Program-made: the position numbers and the translations under genes
The notes under the pieces: generated by a model
Databases searched by the model: none
Told to the model about the DNA's origin: nothing
The model's input: the letters and a program-made list of their open reading frames with translations, nothing else
From: Clostridiaceae bacterium
GTDB lineage: Bacteria; Bacillota_I; Bacilli_A; Erysipelotrichales; Coprobacillaceae
DNA: 64,000 nucleotides
Assembly: GCA_902363625.1 (NCBI GenBank)
Contig: CABJAS010000005.1
Span: 119,716-183,715, forward strand
Direction of reading: 5' to 3'
In this document: one piece after another, positions 25,829 through 36,032 of the stretch
Layout: each line of letters opens with the position of its first letter
Numbering within the stretch: the stretch's first letter is position 1

Positions 25829-26863
25829 ATGCTTACATCAAGACAAATCACAATATTTAAAGCCATTGTTGATGCGTTCGTAGAAACCGCAGAACCGGTA
25901 GGTTCTAAGTATTTATTGGAAAGATATCAACTGCCGTACTCGAGCGCAACGATTCGTAATGAAATGGCAGCTTTGGAGGATTATGGGTATTTAGAAAAAA
26001 CACATACATCTTCCGGACGTATTCCCAGTGTGGAGGGGTACAAGTATTATGTGGAAACACTGACAGATTTTAAAATCGAGGATACGATTAAAAATCAGAT
26101 GCAGACAATCTTTAGTGAACGCGGCAGAACTTTAAACGAGGTCGTAAAGGAAAGCTGTGAGATGCTGAGTCAGTTGACGCATTTAACCTCAATTGCATTA
26201 GGACCGGATGCCCGGAATGAAAGTTTGCAGAATATTACGATAGTTCCAATCTCCAATGAGCGCGTCTCTGTGATTATTGTGACCGATATGGGTCATGTGG
26301 AAAATAAGACATTTATCTTAGACGGAACTTATAGCTATGAAGATTTGATCTCTTGTGTAGGTGTCATGAATGAGATGCTGATCGGTACTCCGATCAACCA
26401 GGTCATCATTCGTTTAGAAAAGGATGTAAAACCGATCATCTCCAGTCGTATTCAGGAACATGAAGTGCTTTTCAGAGCTTTCTTGGAAGCTTTCGTCAAG
26501 TTTGCCAGCAAGGATGTTTATTTCTCTGGTAAGGAGAATATGCTGTATCAGCCTGAATTTAATGATGTCAATAAATTAAGAAGACTTGTCAGTGCCTTTG
26601 AAAATTCACAGATGTGGCAAAGCATCGGATTGAGTGAAGAAGAAGGCGTCACTGTTAAAATTGGTCAGCCACTTCCTTTAACAGAATTAGAAGATGTTTC
26701 AGTGATTTCCGGATCATTCAAAACCGGCAGTCATTCATCCGGAACTATTTCCGTTATTGGTCCAACAAGAATGCCTTATGAACAGGTTGTTTCTTTAGTG
26801 GATTACGTGTCAAAGAATATCGAAGAATTATTCTTTGATGATGACGACGAAGATGATGAATAA
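25829..26863 (+). CDS. hrcA: Heat-inducible transcription repressor HrcA
   Basis: 344 residues: an N-terminal winged helix (LTSRQITIFKAIVDAFV, SSATIRNEMAALEDYGYLEK, HTSSGRIPS) and a GAF-like dimerisation domain ending in an acidic tail. It represses this operon through CIRCE, with GroE as the usual co-chaperone. The ATG at 25829 is preceded by AAGGTGGTGA; the in-frame GTG at 25808 lies in CIRCE 2 and is rejected. Autoregulated. Confidence 0.97.
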   Translation: MLTSRQITIFKAIVDAFVETAEPVGSKYLLERYQLPYSSATIRNEMAALEDYGYLEKTHTSSGRIPSVEGYKYYVETLTDFKIEDTIKNQMQTIFSERGRTLNEVVKESCEMLSQLTHLTSIALGPDARNESLQNITIVPISNERVSVIIVTDMGHVENKTFILDGTYSYEDLISCVGVMNEMLIGTPINQVIIRLEKDVKPIISSRIQEHEVLFRAFLEAFVKFASKDVYFSGKENMLYQPEFNDVNKLRRLVSAFENSQMWQSIGLSEEEGVTVKIGQPLPLTELEDVSVISGSFKTGSHSSGTISVIGPTRMPYEQVVSLVDYVSKNIEELFFDDDDEDDE

Positions 26864-26874
26864 GAGGTGAAAGA

Positions 26875-27441
26875 ATGGAAAAAGATAAAGTAGAGCAGGA
26901 AGTAAACGAAGAAGTTGAAGAAAATCAAGCTCAGGAACAAGAAGAAACAGTTGAAGAACCAATCACAGAAAAGTCAGTGGAAGAACTTCAACAAGAAAAA
27001 ATCGCTGAATTAGGTGAAGAAGTAGAAAAATGGAAAACAGATTATTATAAGGTATTTGCCGATATGGAAAACCTTAAAAGACGTCTGCAGAATGAACATG
27101 CAAATGCTTTAAAATATATGCTTCAGTCTTTTGCAGAAGATCTGCTGCCCGTTGTGGATAACTTAGAACGTTCACAGAATGTTGCTGAACCAAGTGAAGA
27201 ATTAAAGAATTTCTTAAAAGGTTATGAAATGATTACCACTCAATTCATTGATGCATTAAAAAAACATGGCATTGAACAGATTGATGTGGAAGGAAAAGAA
27301 TTCGATCCAAATTTCCATCAGGCAGTTATGATGGTCAATGATGAAAATTATGGTCATAATATGATCGTGGAAGAATTACAAAAAGGATACAAGTTGAAAG
27401 ATCGCGTGATTCGTGCATCTTTAGTAAAAGTAAATGAGTAA
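26875..27441 (+). CDS. grpE: Nucleotide exchange factor GrpE
   Basis: 188 residues: a very acidic, Glu-rich N-terminal coiled-coil stretch (about 1-60), then the conserved helix DYYKVFADMENLKRRL and the C-terminal beta wing (KELKGYKLKDRVIRASLVKV-like, here LQKGYKLKDRVIRA). It exchanges ADP from DnaK. Starts 11 nt after hrcA with AGAGGTGA. Confidence 0.96.
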   Translation: MEKDKVEQEVNEEVEENQAQEQEETVEEPITEKSVEELQQEKIAELGEEVEKWKTDYYKVFADMENLKRRLQNEHANALKYMLQSFAEDLLPVVDNLERSQNVAEPSEELKNFLKGYEMITTQFIDALKKHGIEQIDVEGKEFDPNFHQAVMMVNDENYGHNMIVEELQKGYKLKDRVIRASLVKVNE

Positions 27442-27448
27442 TTTTTAG

Positions 27449-29269
<1,821 letters not shown>

Positions 29270-29275
29270 TGATTT

Positions 29276-29299
29276 GGCCAAGGGATTTTTCCCTTGGCT
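29276..29299 (+). other. Stable hairpin between dnaK and dnaJ
   Basis: GCCAAGGGA / TCCCTTGGC with a TTTT loop lies just after the dnaK stop. No T run follows, so it is more likely an RNA-processing or stabilising element, or a weak attenuator lowering dnaJ relative to dnaK, than a full terminator. Confidence 0.6.
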
Positions 29300-29328
29300 A
29301 AGATCATAATACGTAAGGATGGTAGCAA

Positions 29329-30456
29329 ATGGCAAAAAGAGATTATTATGAAGTGCTGGGTGTCAGCAAGGATGCAGATGCTCCCACTATAAAAAGAGCG
29401 TATCGCAAGCTCGCAAAAACATATCACCCTGATGTTAATAAAGAAGCAGATGCTGAAGAAAAGTTCAAAGAAGTTCAAGAAGCTTACGATGTCTTATCCG
29501 ATGATAATAAACGTGCTGCTTATGACCGTTACGGACATGCTGCTTTCGATCAAAGCGCAGGTGGCTTCGGCGGTGGATTCCAAGGCGGATTCAGTGGATT
29601 TGATGATATGGATCTTGGTGATATTTTCAGTTCATTCTTTGGCGGTGGGGGCGGATCAACGCGTGCGCGTTCAACCGGACCACGTCGTGGACAAGATCGT
29701 TACATGCAAGTGGAAATTGACTTCATGGATGCGATTAATGGAAAAACATTGGATTTAAAAATCAATTATGATGAGCAATGTTCTCACTGTCATGGAACCG
29801 GTGCGGAAACACCGAATGATTATACGACGTGTTCACGCTGTAACGGAACCGGACAGATTAAAACACAGCAGCGTACTGCTTTTGGTACCTTTGTGAATCA
29901 GAGTGTTTGTCCAGACTGTCAGGGAACAGGAAAAACAGTTAAAACAAAATGTCATCAATGTCATGGCAGCGGATATACTAACAAGAATATTACAGTGGAA
30001 TTAAAGATTCCAGCAGGTATTGATTCCCATCAGCAGCTGCGTGTAGCCGGAAAAGGGGCACGTGGAAGCAATGGGGGATCTAATGGAGATCTATATGTTG
30101 AAATCGTGATAAAGAGACATCCTCATTTTGTTCGTGATGGACGTAATATCTTGATTAATATTCCAATTTCCGCACCTAATGCGACATTAGGATGTGAAGT
30201 CGATGTGCCGACACCATATGGTGAAGTTACATTAAAAATTCCAGAAGGAACACAGCATGGAACGACATTGCGCTTAAAAGGTAAAGGTGTCAAAGATTTA
30301 CGCAGTGATAACTATGGAGATGAATTAGTAAAGATCGAGGTTAAGATTCCAACTAAATTATCTAAAGAAGAAAAAGAACTTTATCGTAAGATCGTTGAAA
30401 AGGATAAGAAAAAAGATTCTTTCTTCGATAATTTCAAAAAAGCATTTAAACGTTAA
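29329..30456 (+). CDS. dnaJ: Chaperone DnaJ (Hsp40)
   Basis: 375 residues, class A DnaJ: J domain with HPD (YHPDVNKEADAEEKF), Gly/Phe-rich linker, four CxxCxGxG zinc-binding repeats (CSHCHGTG, CSRCNGTG, CPDCQGTG, CHQCHGSG) and the C-terminal peptide-binding domains. It delivers clients to DnaK and stimulates its ATPase. Last gene of the HrcA operon. Confidence 0.98.
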   Translation: MAKRDYYEVLGVSKDADAPTIKRAYRKLAKTYHPDVNKEADAEEKFKEVQEAYDVLSDDNKRAAYDRYGHAAFDQSAGGFGGGFQGGFSGFDDMDLGDIFSSFFGGGGGSTRARSTGPRRGQDRYMQVEIDFMDAINGKTLDLKINYDEQCSHCHGTGAETPNDYTTCSRCNGTGQIKTQQRTAFGTFVNQSVCPDCQGTGKTVKTKCHQCHGSGYTNKNITVELKIPAGIDSHQQLRVAGKGARGSNGGSNGDLYVEIVIKRHPHFVRDGRNILINIPISAPNATLGCEVDVPTPYGEVTLKIPEGTQHGTTLRLKGKGVKDLRSDNYGDELVKIEVKIPTKLSKEEKELYRKIVEKDKKKDSFFDNFKKAFKR

Positions 30457-30469
30457 TAAACATACGAGC

Positions 30470-30515
30470 TAACCCCCAAAAGTTGAACTAAACAGCTTGA
30501 GGGGGTTTCTTTATA
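30470..30515 (+). terminator. dnaJ operon terminator
   Basis: Outer stem AACCCCC / GGGGGTT enclosing an inner stem AAGTTG / CAGCTT, then TTTCTTTAT. Confidence 0.8.
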
Positions 30516-30519
30516 GATA

Positions 30520-30592
30520 ATTAAAAAAGCTATCATATAGGGTTATCCTATACAATAGCTTGATTAATAAAAAAAGATGCGTTTGCATCTTA
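30520..30592 (-). terminator. Tandem terminators downstream of rpmB
   Basis: On the minus strand the first hairpin is AGATGC / GCATCT with eight T. Some 10 nt later a second one pairs AAGCTAT-TG-TATAGG with its complement and ends in TTTTTTAATT. Both lie between convergent rpmB and dnaJ. Confidence 0.75.
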
Positions 30593-30617
30593 CCATGGTA
30601 AATTTACAATACTAAAA

Positions 30618-30803
30618 TTAAGCGCTTTTTCTTAAGGTTTTAAGAGCTCTTGCTGAAATTTTAACTTTTGTTGGTTTTCCATCCACCAATACGACTGCTT
30701 TTTGAAGGTTAACATTCCATTTTCTTCTTGTCGCATGTAATGAATGTGAACGTGCGTTTCCTGACATTGCACCTTTACCAGTTAATTGACATTTTCTTGA
30801 CAT
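30618..30803 (-). CDS. rpmB: 50S ribosomal protein bL28
   Basis: 61 residues, full length for the family: N-terminal MSRKCQLTGKGAMSGN, then SHSLHATRRKWNVNLQ and the basic C terminus. The zinc-binding cysteine pairs are absent; only one Cys remains, so this is a C-minus type. Ribosome site AAGGGGGT. Divergent from yloU-fakA, the standard Bacillus arrangement. Confidence 0.96.
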   Translation of the reverse strand: MSRKCQLTGKGAMSGNARSHSLHATRRKWNVNLQKAVVLVDGKPTKVKISARALKTLRKSA

Positions 30804-30953
30804 TTCATTTTACCCCCTTTTTTAGTGGCTTTTTCATACTTACCAATAATAACATCTAATAATATAAAAATCAAGCAAAAAATATAAATTTAATTCATGA
30901 AAGTTGTTGAAATATTGGAAATAGACGAATATAATGTATTGGTCGTGAATTAT

Positions 30954-30982
30954 TTGCTTAATCAAAATATCTAGGGTATAAT
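30954..30982 (+). promoter_or_regulatory. Promoter of the Asp23-fakA pair
   Basis: TTGCTT, 17 nt, TATAAT, about 50 nt before the first start codon. Confidence 0.65.
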
Positions 30983-31032
30983 AATATTAGCGTTTATTAT
31001 ACATAAATGAAACAATATGGAGGGATCACTTG

Positions 31033-31389
31033 ATGATTGAAAAAAATACACAATTTGGCAATATTAATTTTTCTTCAGAAGTCGTAGCTCAAACAGCTGG
31101 CGGTGCAGCTACCGAATGTTACGGGGTAGTGGGTATGGCCAGTCAGAAAATGTTAAAAGATGGTTTCTATGAATTGCTAAAGAAAGATAATTTTTCTCGC
31201 GGCATAGAAGCAAAAGAAGGATTGACGGGATTAATCGTGGATATGTACATCTTCGTTGGATATGGCATGAAGATCTCAGAAATCGTATATGAAGTTCAAA
31301 AGAAAGTAAAATATGTTCTTGAAAAATCACTAGATGTTAGAGTCGAAGCTGTTAACGTTTATGTTCAAGGCATTAAAGTAGTGGAGTAA
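31033..31389 (+). CDS. Asp23/Gls24 family envelope stress protein (YloU-like)
   Basis: 118 residues, DUF322/Asp23 fold: NINFSSEVVAQTAGGAATECYGVVGM at the start and YEVQKKVKYVLEKSLDVRVEAVNVYVQGI at the end. No membrane segment. These proteins are linked to envelope stress; YloU always accompanies the fatty-acid kinase gene. The ATG at 31033 follows TGGAGGG; a TTG three bases upstream is in frame but unneeded. Confidence 0.92.
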   Translation: MIEKNTQFGNINFSSEVVAQTAGGAATECYGVVGMASQKMLKDGFYELLKKDNFSRGIEAKEGLTGLIVDMYIFVGYGMKISEIVYEVQKKVKYVLEKSLDVRVEAVNVYVQGIKVVE

Positions 31390-31406
31390 GCGTGGAGGGA
31401 ACATAA

Positions 31407-33044
31407 ATGGAAAAAATCAATGGACAGCTATTTAAAGAAATGGTATTGGCAGGTTGCTATCTACTGCATAATCAGCATCATGAAATTGATGCCCTAAATG
31501 TTTTCCCGGTGCCTGATGGAGATACGGGAACGAATATGTCACTTACTTTTTCTTCAGGAGCAAAAGAGATTGAAAATATGGATGCAAGCAGCATCTATGA
31601 CATTTCAAAGAAATTATCAAAAGGATTGCTGATGGGAGCTCGCGGAAATTCCGGAGTTATTCTCTCACAGATCTTTAGAGGTGTTTCTATAGCTTTAGAA
31701 GGGAAAGATGAGATTGATTGCGTAGATATGGCAAAAGCCTTTAAAAACGGTGCTAAAGTGGCATATAAGGCCGTTATGAGACCAGTTGAAGGTACGATCT
31801 TGACAGTGATTAGAGAAGCATCGGATGCTGTTGTCAAATACGCTAAAAAAGATAAATCAATTGAAGACGTCTTTTCTTATTTTGTGAAGCAGGCAGAAGA
31901 TTCATTAGAAAGAACACCGGAATTATTGCCGGTTTTAAAAGAAGTAGGAGTTGTGGATAGTGGCGGAGCCGGATTAGTATTAATCTTAACCGGGTTCATG
32001 TCTGCGATTGCCGGAGATAAAATTGAAAAAGTGGATGTTTTTGCAGATGTTCAGGCAGCTGCCAGCAGTGTAGATACTGGGGAAGAAGGCTTTGGATACT
32101 GTACTGAATTTATTTTAAGATTAGAGGAATCACTGGTGCATAAATTCAGTGAAGATCAATTGAAAAATGAATTATCAATGATTCCAGGAGAAAGTATTGT
32201 TGTAGTACAGGATGAAGATATTGTTAAAGTCCATGTACATACTTTAAAGCCAGGGGAAGCATTGAATTTAGCTCAGCGTTTTGGTGAATTTATTAAACTG
32301 AAAATTGAAAACATGCAGGAACAGCATAATACCATTATTGAAGAACAGGCTCAGAGTTCAAAAACCGAGGCACCGCGTGAAGAAAAAGAAGTTGGACTGA
32401 TTTCAGTAGCAGCGGGAACCGGAATCAAAGATATGTTCATGGAATTAAATTGTGATTATGTCGTCAGTGGAGGACAAACTATGAATCCTTCTACTGAAGA
32501 TTTAGTGGCTGCTATTACCAGCATTAATGCTAAAAATGTGATTGTTTTGCCAAACAACTCAAATATAATTATGGCAGCTAATCAGGCTGCTGTAGTATTG
32601 GAAGGCAAAGTCAATGTAAAGGTTATTCCGACAAAGACAATTCCACAAGGATTATCAGCGTGCATCATGTTTAATCCGGAAGCTGATTTAGAGGATACAA
32701 TCGAAGATATGATGGAAGCGGTAAATAATGTTAAAACCGGACAGGTGACTTTTGCTATTAAAGATACGAATATTGATGGAGTAGATATTAAAGCGAATCA
32801 ATATATGGCAATGGTAGAAAAAAACATTGTTGCCTGCGTTCCTAGTAAAGTAGAAGCCTGCAAAGACACCTTGAATGGATTATTCAGTGATGAAGATGAG
32901 ATTATCACACTGATCGCCGGAGATGATGTCAGCAAAGAAGAATTAGATGAAATTACGCATTTCATTGAAGAAAATTCAGAAGCCGAATTAGAAGTTCATT
33001 TAGGTATGCAGCCGATCTATTCATTTATTGTCGGCGTCGAGTAA
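31407..33044 (+). CDS. fakA: Fatty acid kinase catalytic subunit FakA (DAK2 domain, YloV)
   Basis: 545 residues: N-terminal DhaL/DAK2 kinase domain with NVFPVPDGDTGTNMSLTF and GARGNSGVILSQ, a middle domain with GYCTEFILRL, and a C-terminal DegV-like region (SGGQTMNPSTEDL, LPNNSNI). With an acyl-binding FakB partner it phosphorylates exogenous fatty acids for phospholipid synthesis. No fakB/degV gene is present in the window. Follows yloU by 17 nt. Confidence 0.94.
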   Translation: MEKINGQLFKEMVLAGCYLLHNQHHEIDALNVFPVPDGDTGTNMSLTFSSGAKEIENMDASSIYDISKKLSKGLLMGARGNSGVILSQIFRGVSIALEGKDEIDCVDMAKAFKNGAKVAYKAVMRPVEGTILTVIREASDAVVKYAKKDKSIEDVFSYFVKQAEDSLERTPELLPVLKEVGVVDSGGAGLVLILTGFMSAIAGDKIEKVDVFADVQAAASSVDTGEEGFGYCTEFILRLEESLVHKFSEDQLKNELSMIPGESIVVVQDEDIVKVHVHTLKPGEALNLAQRFGEFIKLKIENMQEQHNTIIEEQAQSSKTEAPREEKEVGLISVAAGTGIKDMFMELNCDYVVSGGQTMNPSTEDLVAAITSINAKNVIVLPNNSNIIMAANQAAVVLEGKVNVKVIPTKTIPQGLSACIMFNPEADLEDTIEDMMEAVNNVKTGQVTFAIKDTNIDGVDIKANQYMAMVEKNIVACVPSKVEACKDTLNGLFSDEDEIITLIAGDDVSKEELDEITHFIEENSEAELEVHLGMQPIYSFIVGVE

Positions 33045-33109
33045 AACATTCAAAAATACTTAATTATATAGCTAAAAAAGTCTATAATTATAGTAACATG
33101 GATTCTTAT

Positions 33110-33151
33110 GGGTATTTGGTTCACAATGGTGAATTCAAATACCCTTTTTTA
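33110..33151 (+). terminator. fakA terminator
   Basis: Stem GGGTATTTG / CAAATACCC extended by GTTCAC / GTGAAT, followed by six T. Confidence 0.85.
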
Positions 33152-33568
33152 TTTTGAAGTACCTAGGTACTTCAATTACCGAAACTATTCAAAAATATTA
33201 AATTGGGATTATTTTTTGCATAATGAGTGCATATTATTCATTACCTTTACTATCTGTTTTTTATCAATTTTTCTAGTGATCAGACACGGTGTATTGATGA
33301 AAACCTTACTTTGCAGAAACTCCCCTTTGGAAAAAGGGGGAGCTTGAAAACCATAAAATAACCCAAAATAATGCTACAGTATAAACATTACAAGATATTA
33401 GATATAAATGGGGAAAAATAAAATAATCGGAAAATATATATAGTTAAAATACTTCTTTCTTAATAAGAAGATTCCCTATTTTTATGAATGGTATCCGTCA
33501 TCTTCTTAGTGGATAAATAATAAAACATTGCCGTTTATTACTACTTCGTATTTGTATGCTTTCTTTAT
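33152..33568. other. Gene-poor AT-rich gap
   Basis: I see no convincing coding sequence here. One plus-strand frame is open for 79 codons but runs through the fakA terminator and has no ribosome site. A small stem CCCCTTTGG-type with AAGGGGGA near 33320 is the only visible structure. Confidence 0.5.
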
Positions 33569-33754
33569 CTAAAAATCGTTGTTTTTTTGTGTAATGGGAT
33601 ATTCTGTTAATAATTCATATACTTTCTTAGGGTTCTTAACTAGATATATTAGTTTATAAAAAGCGGTTGTAGCGAAGACAAAAAAGCAAGATAAGTCCTT
33701 TTTACCAATATTTAAAATAATTTTAATTATTGCGACTAACATTATATTCATCAT
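33569..33754 (-). CDS. Possible small hydrophobic protein
   Basis: 61 codons starting at an ATG pair directly after GGCGGAGGTTT, a very good ribosome site. The peptide has two hydrophobic stretches (about 3-14 and 25-42) and a charged, Asn-rich end. I do not recognise it. No clear promoter or terminator was found, and low complexity of the region allows a chance frame, so confidence is low. Confidence 0.35.
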   Translation of the reverse strand: MMNIMLVAIIKIILNIGKKDLSCFFVFATTAFYKLIYLVKNPKKVYELLTEYPITQKNNDF

Positions 33755-33817
33755 AAACCTCCGCCTCATTTTATCGTTAATGTACGAAAATGGTAAAATA
33801 CATCTGGATTATATGCA

Positions 33818-33868
33818 AAAACCTCCGCATACTTCGCTTTATTAAAGCTAAGCGTGCAAAGGTTTTTA
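33818..33868. terminator. Long hairpin terminator after the phosphatase gene
   Basis: AAACCT...GCTTT / AAAGC...AGGTTTTT, a long imperfect stem with T runs on either strand, placed 1 nt past the stop codon of the minus-strand gene. Confidence 0.65.
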
Positions 33869-33869
33869 C

Positions 33870-34820
33870 TTATTTATGATAATTCAGCCATTCTTCATTA
33901 ATGGCTATAGGCTGATTTACTGCAAACCAGGTATTTCGTTCTTCATCACTTTGACCACCATGATGCTGCTCTAAACCGCCATGATCGGTCGTGATAATAA
34001 TAAGCCAATCCTCCTTTGAATAATTTTCACGACTTTCTACGGCATTTAAAATTTCTTTTCCCCACTGATCGGCTTTCTGACAAGCTTCTTGGTACAAGGG
34101 ATTATCATTGCTAAAACCACTGGAATGTCCTGCATTATCTGTATATTCGGCAATAGCCATTATGATGTCAAAATCTTGATGTATGGCTTCTATTGTCTGA
34201 TTTTTACTGTCCTCATCATTTTTTGCCAAAATGTATTGTGAAGGTTCATTTAACAACTGCGCTCTTAGAATGTCTTGTGTATAAACAGTATTAAAATGTT
34301 CTCCCCATGAAGAAATAAATGTTGTCGAATATCCTTTTTGAACTGCAGACTCAAAAATGGTGGGAACATCCTTTTTGGGAAGTCCATTATCAACAATACC
34401 ATGATAATCATGCCATCCGCCTGTAAGAATTGAACCCCATCCGGGAGATGTACTGGCTGCCTGCGGAGAATCTTTCAAGCCGCCGGCAAAACTATGATAC
34501 AAGCCGCCGGAATCCATAATCGATAAAACAGCACTGTTTTCTAGATCAGAGATATTATTCAAGCCATCTTCACGAAATCCATCATATCCGAGAATCAGTA
34601 CTTTTTTCCTTTCTTTTCCTGTGACTAAAGGATTGTTTATAAAATCTTCCACTATTTTTTGAATAATGGTTTGTGGCAGTCTTTCCTCAATATTTCCTGT
34701 AAATGCAGCCGCATTTACCTTACAGTCACTACAAGCATTTGCGTTTGTAATAAAGGCTGCCGCAAAAGCAATGAGGACAATAGCACATGCAATAAAAGTG
34801 TTTGTCATCTTTTTTTTCAT
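33870..34820 (-). CDS. Exported alkaline-phosphatase-superfamily protein (nucleotide pyrophosphatase/phosphodiesterase type)
   Basis: 316 residues. N-terminal signal or anchor (about 7-24), then a phosphodiesterase/nucleotide-pyrophosphatase-like domain. Metal and nucleophile motifs are GYDGFRED, TSPGWGSILTG (nucleophile Ser/Thr), YTDNAGHSSGF, TTDHGGLEQHHGG. The two-metal set appears complete, so it likely hydrolyses a phosphodiester or phosphomonoester outside the membrane; the substrate is unknown. A cysteine after the hydrophobic stretch (NANACSDC) resembles but does not match a lipobox. Its promoter has the MerR-type 19-nt spacer. Divergent from the ROK operon. Confidence 0.85.
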   Translation of the reverse strand: MKKKMTNTFIACAIVLIAFAAAFITNANACSDCKVNAAAFTGNIEERLPQTIIQKIVEDFINNPLVTGKERKKVLILGYDGFREDGLNNISDLENSAVLSIMDSGGLYHSFAGGLKDSPQAASTSPGWGSILTGGWHDYHGIVDNGLPKKDVPTIFESAVQKGYSTTFISSWGEHFNTVYTQDILRAQLLNEPSQYILAKNDEDSKNQTIEAIHQDFDIIMAIAEYTDNAGHSSGFSNDNPLYQEACQKADQWGKEILNAVESRENYSKEDWLIIITTDHGGLEQHHGGQSDEERNTWFAVNQPIAINEEWLNYHK

Positions 34821-34875
34821 TATCTCTACCTCCTATTTCTATCAAAAAGTCCCTTACTTCCTTTTTGATGAGATA

Positions 34876-34906
34876 ACTTTATCATTTAAAGTTAACTTTA
34901 AGTCAA
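34876..34906 (-). promoter_or_regulatory. MerR-type promoter with 19-nt spacer and palindromic operator
   Basis: On the minus strand TTGACT, exactly 19 nt, TAAAGT. The palindrome TTAAAGTTAACTTTAA (34886-34901) fills the spacer, the geometry of promoters activated by MerR-family proteins through DNA untwisting. The same 16-mer lies upstream of the MerR gene at 49.9 kb. Confidence 0.75.
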
Positions 34907-35003
34907 TGCTTTTTTAACATCATTATATTTTGGACTGAAGTCTTTTTTTCATTATTTATTTTTCAAAATAAAAATTAACTTTTTCATCTCTTTTAAAAAT
35001 AGA

Positions 35004-35038
35004 TTGACGTTTACTTTTATTATAATATAATAAAAGTA
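35004..35038 (+). promoter_or_regulatory. ROK operon promoter overlapped by a 27-bp palindrome
   Basis: TTGACG, 16 nt, TATAAT (35026-35031). A near-perfect 27-bp palindrome (35012-35038, arms TACTTTTATTATA / TATAATAAAAGTA) covers the spacer and -10, a likely autorepression operator for the ROK regulator that starts 14 nt downstream. Confidence 0.65.
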
Positions 35039-35051
35039 TGGAGGCGATAAA

Positions 35052-36032
35052 ATGCAAGTCTATGCACATACCGTTTTGAAACAAAACAATAGTCAATTAC
35101 TGCTTCATCATTTATATGTGAAACAAAATGCAACCATGTTGGACTTGGTTCAAGACACACAATTATCTCAATCCAGTGTTCGTAATATGCTGAGACAATT
35201 TGAAGATAATAACATCGTAGAAAGCATTGGTGTAGATGAATCCACGGGAGGAAGATGTCCTGTGCGATTTTCTTTGAATTCAGATTTGTTTAGCTTGATA
35301 TGCTTATTTGTTCATAAAGATTATGCTGAATGTAAAATAATGAGATTATATAAGATCATCGAGTCGAGTAAAATAGAGTATTCTTCTTTTGGTCAGCTTT
35401 CAGAACAAATAAAAGAGATGATTAAGAAATATAAATCCACTGCGGTTGTGATGGCAGTAGAAGGAATTGTGAATGGGCAGCTTTATTATACAGACCATGA
35501 GGATCAGTATATAAGAAATGACTGGATCGAACATCTGCAGCAGCAAATCACAGTTCCGATTTATATTGAGAATGATGTTAAATGTATGCAGAGAGGAATC
35601 TATAAGCATGATGAATCGATAGATAATTTTGTTTATTTGTATATCAGTTCTCTTGGAATGGGTGGTTCAGTGATGGTGAATGGAGCAATTTTAAATGGAT
35701 ATAAGGGAATTATCGGTGAATTGGGATTGATTCCATATCACGATAAAACGATTAACCAGGCTATACGAGCTTGTCATAATGAAATGGAATTTAATCAGAT
35801 TATTTCCCATCTATTAGTCATTGCTTGTCTTAGCAATGATCCTCAAAAAATCAAGATATCCTCCAAACTTTCTTTTCCTTTGGACTTGCCTTTATTAAAA
35901 CAACAGCTTAAGTCATGGATCCATCAGGATTATTGTTTAGAACTTGAAGAAAATCCTAATCAATGTCTGTTTGATGGTCTGGAATATTTAGGAATGATGA
36001 ACCTTATTAAAAAGATAGCAGGTGAAAAATAA
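35052..36032 (+). CDS. ROK family transcriptional regulator
   Basis: 326 residues. The N-terminal winged helix (about 14-65: ATMLDLVQDTQLSQSSVRNM and STGGRCPVRF) is followed by a ROK domain with AVEGIVNGQLYYTD, YIENDVKCMQRG, YISSLGMGGSVMVNGAI and GYKGIIGELGLI. The ATP-binding DxGxT is missing, the GH zinc histidine is replaced by Leu (GELGL) and no CxCGxxGC cluster is seen. It is therefore a DNA-binding sugar sensor, not a kinase. It heads a cassette with a double HAD protein, a DUF1349 protein and a sugar acetyltransferase. Confidence 0.88.
   Translation: MQVYAHTVLKQNNSQLLLHHLYVKQNATMLDLVQDTQLSQSSVRNMLRQFEDNNIVESIGVDESTGGRCPVRFSLNSDLFSLICLFVHKDYAECKIMRLYKIIESSKIEYSSFGQLSEQIKEMIKKYKSTAVVMAVEGIVNGQLYYTDHEDQYIRNDWIEHLQQQITVPIYIENDVKCMQRGIYKHDESIDNFVYLYISSLGMGGSVMVNGAILNGYKGIIGELGLIPYHDKTINQAIRACHNEMEFNQIISHLLVIACLSNDPQKIKISSKLSFPLDLPLLKQQLKSWIHQDYCLELEENPNQCLFDGLEYLGMMNLIKKIAGEK

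Noticed and set aside
30470..30515. Insertion-sequence end suggested by CCCCCAAAAGTTGAAC
   Set aside because: The inverted pair folds as a terminator next to dnaJ and no transposase or target duplication is visible.
33108..33347. 79-codon plus-strand frame
   Set aside because: It starts at the fakA terminator hairpin and has no ribosome site or family features.
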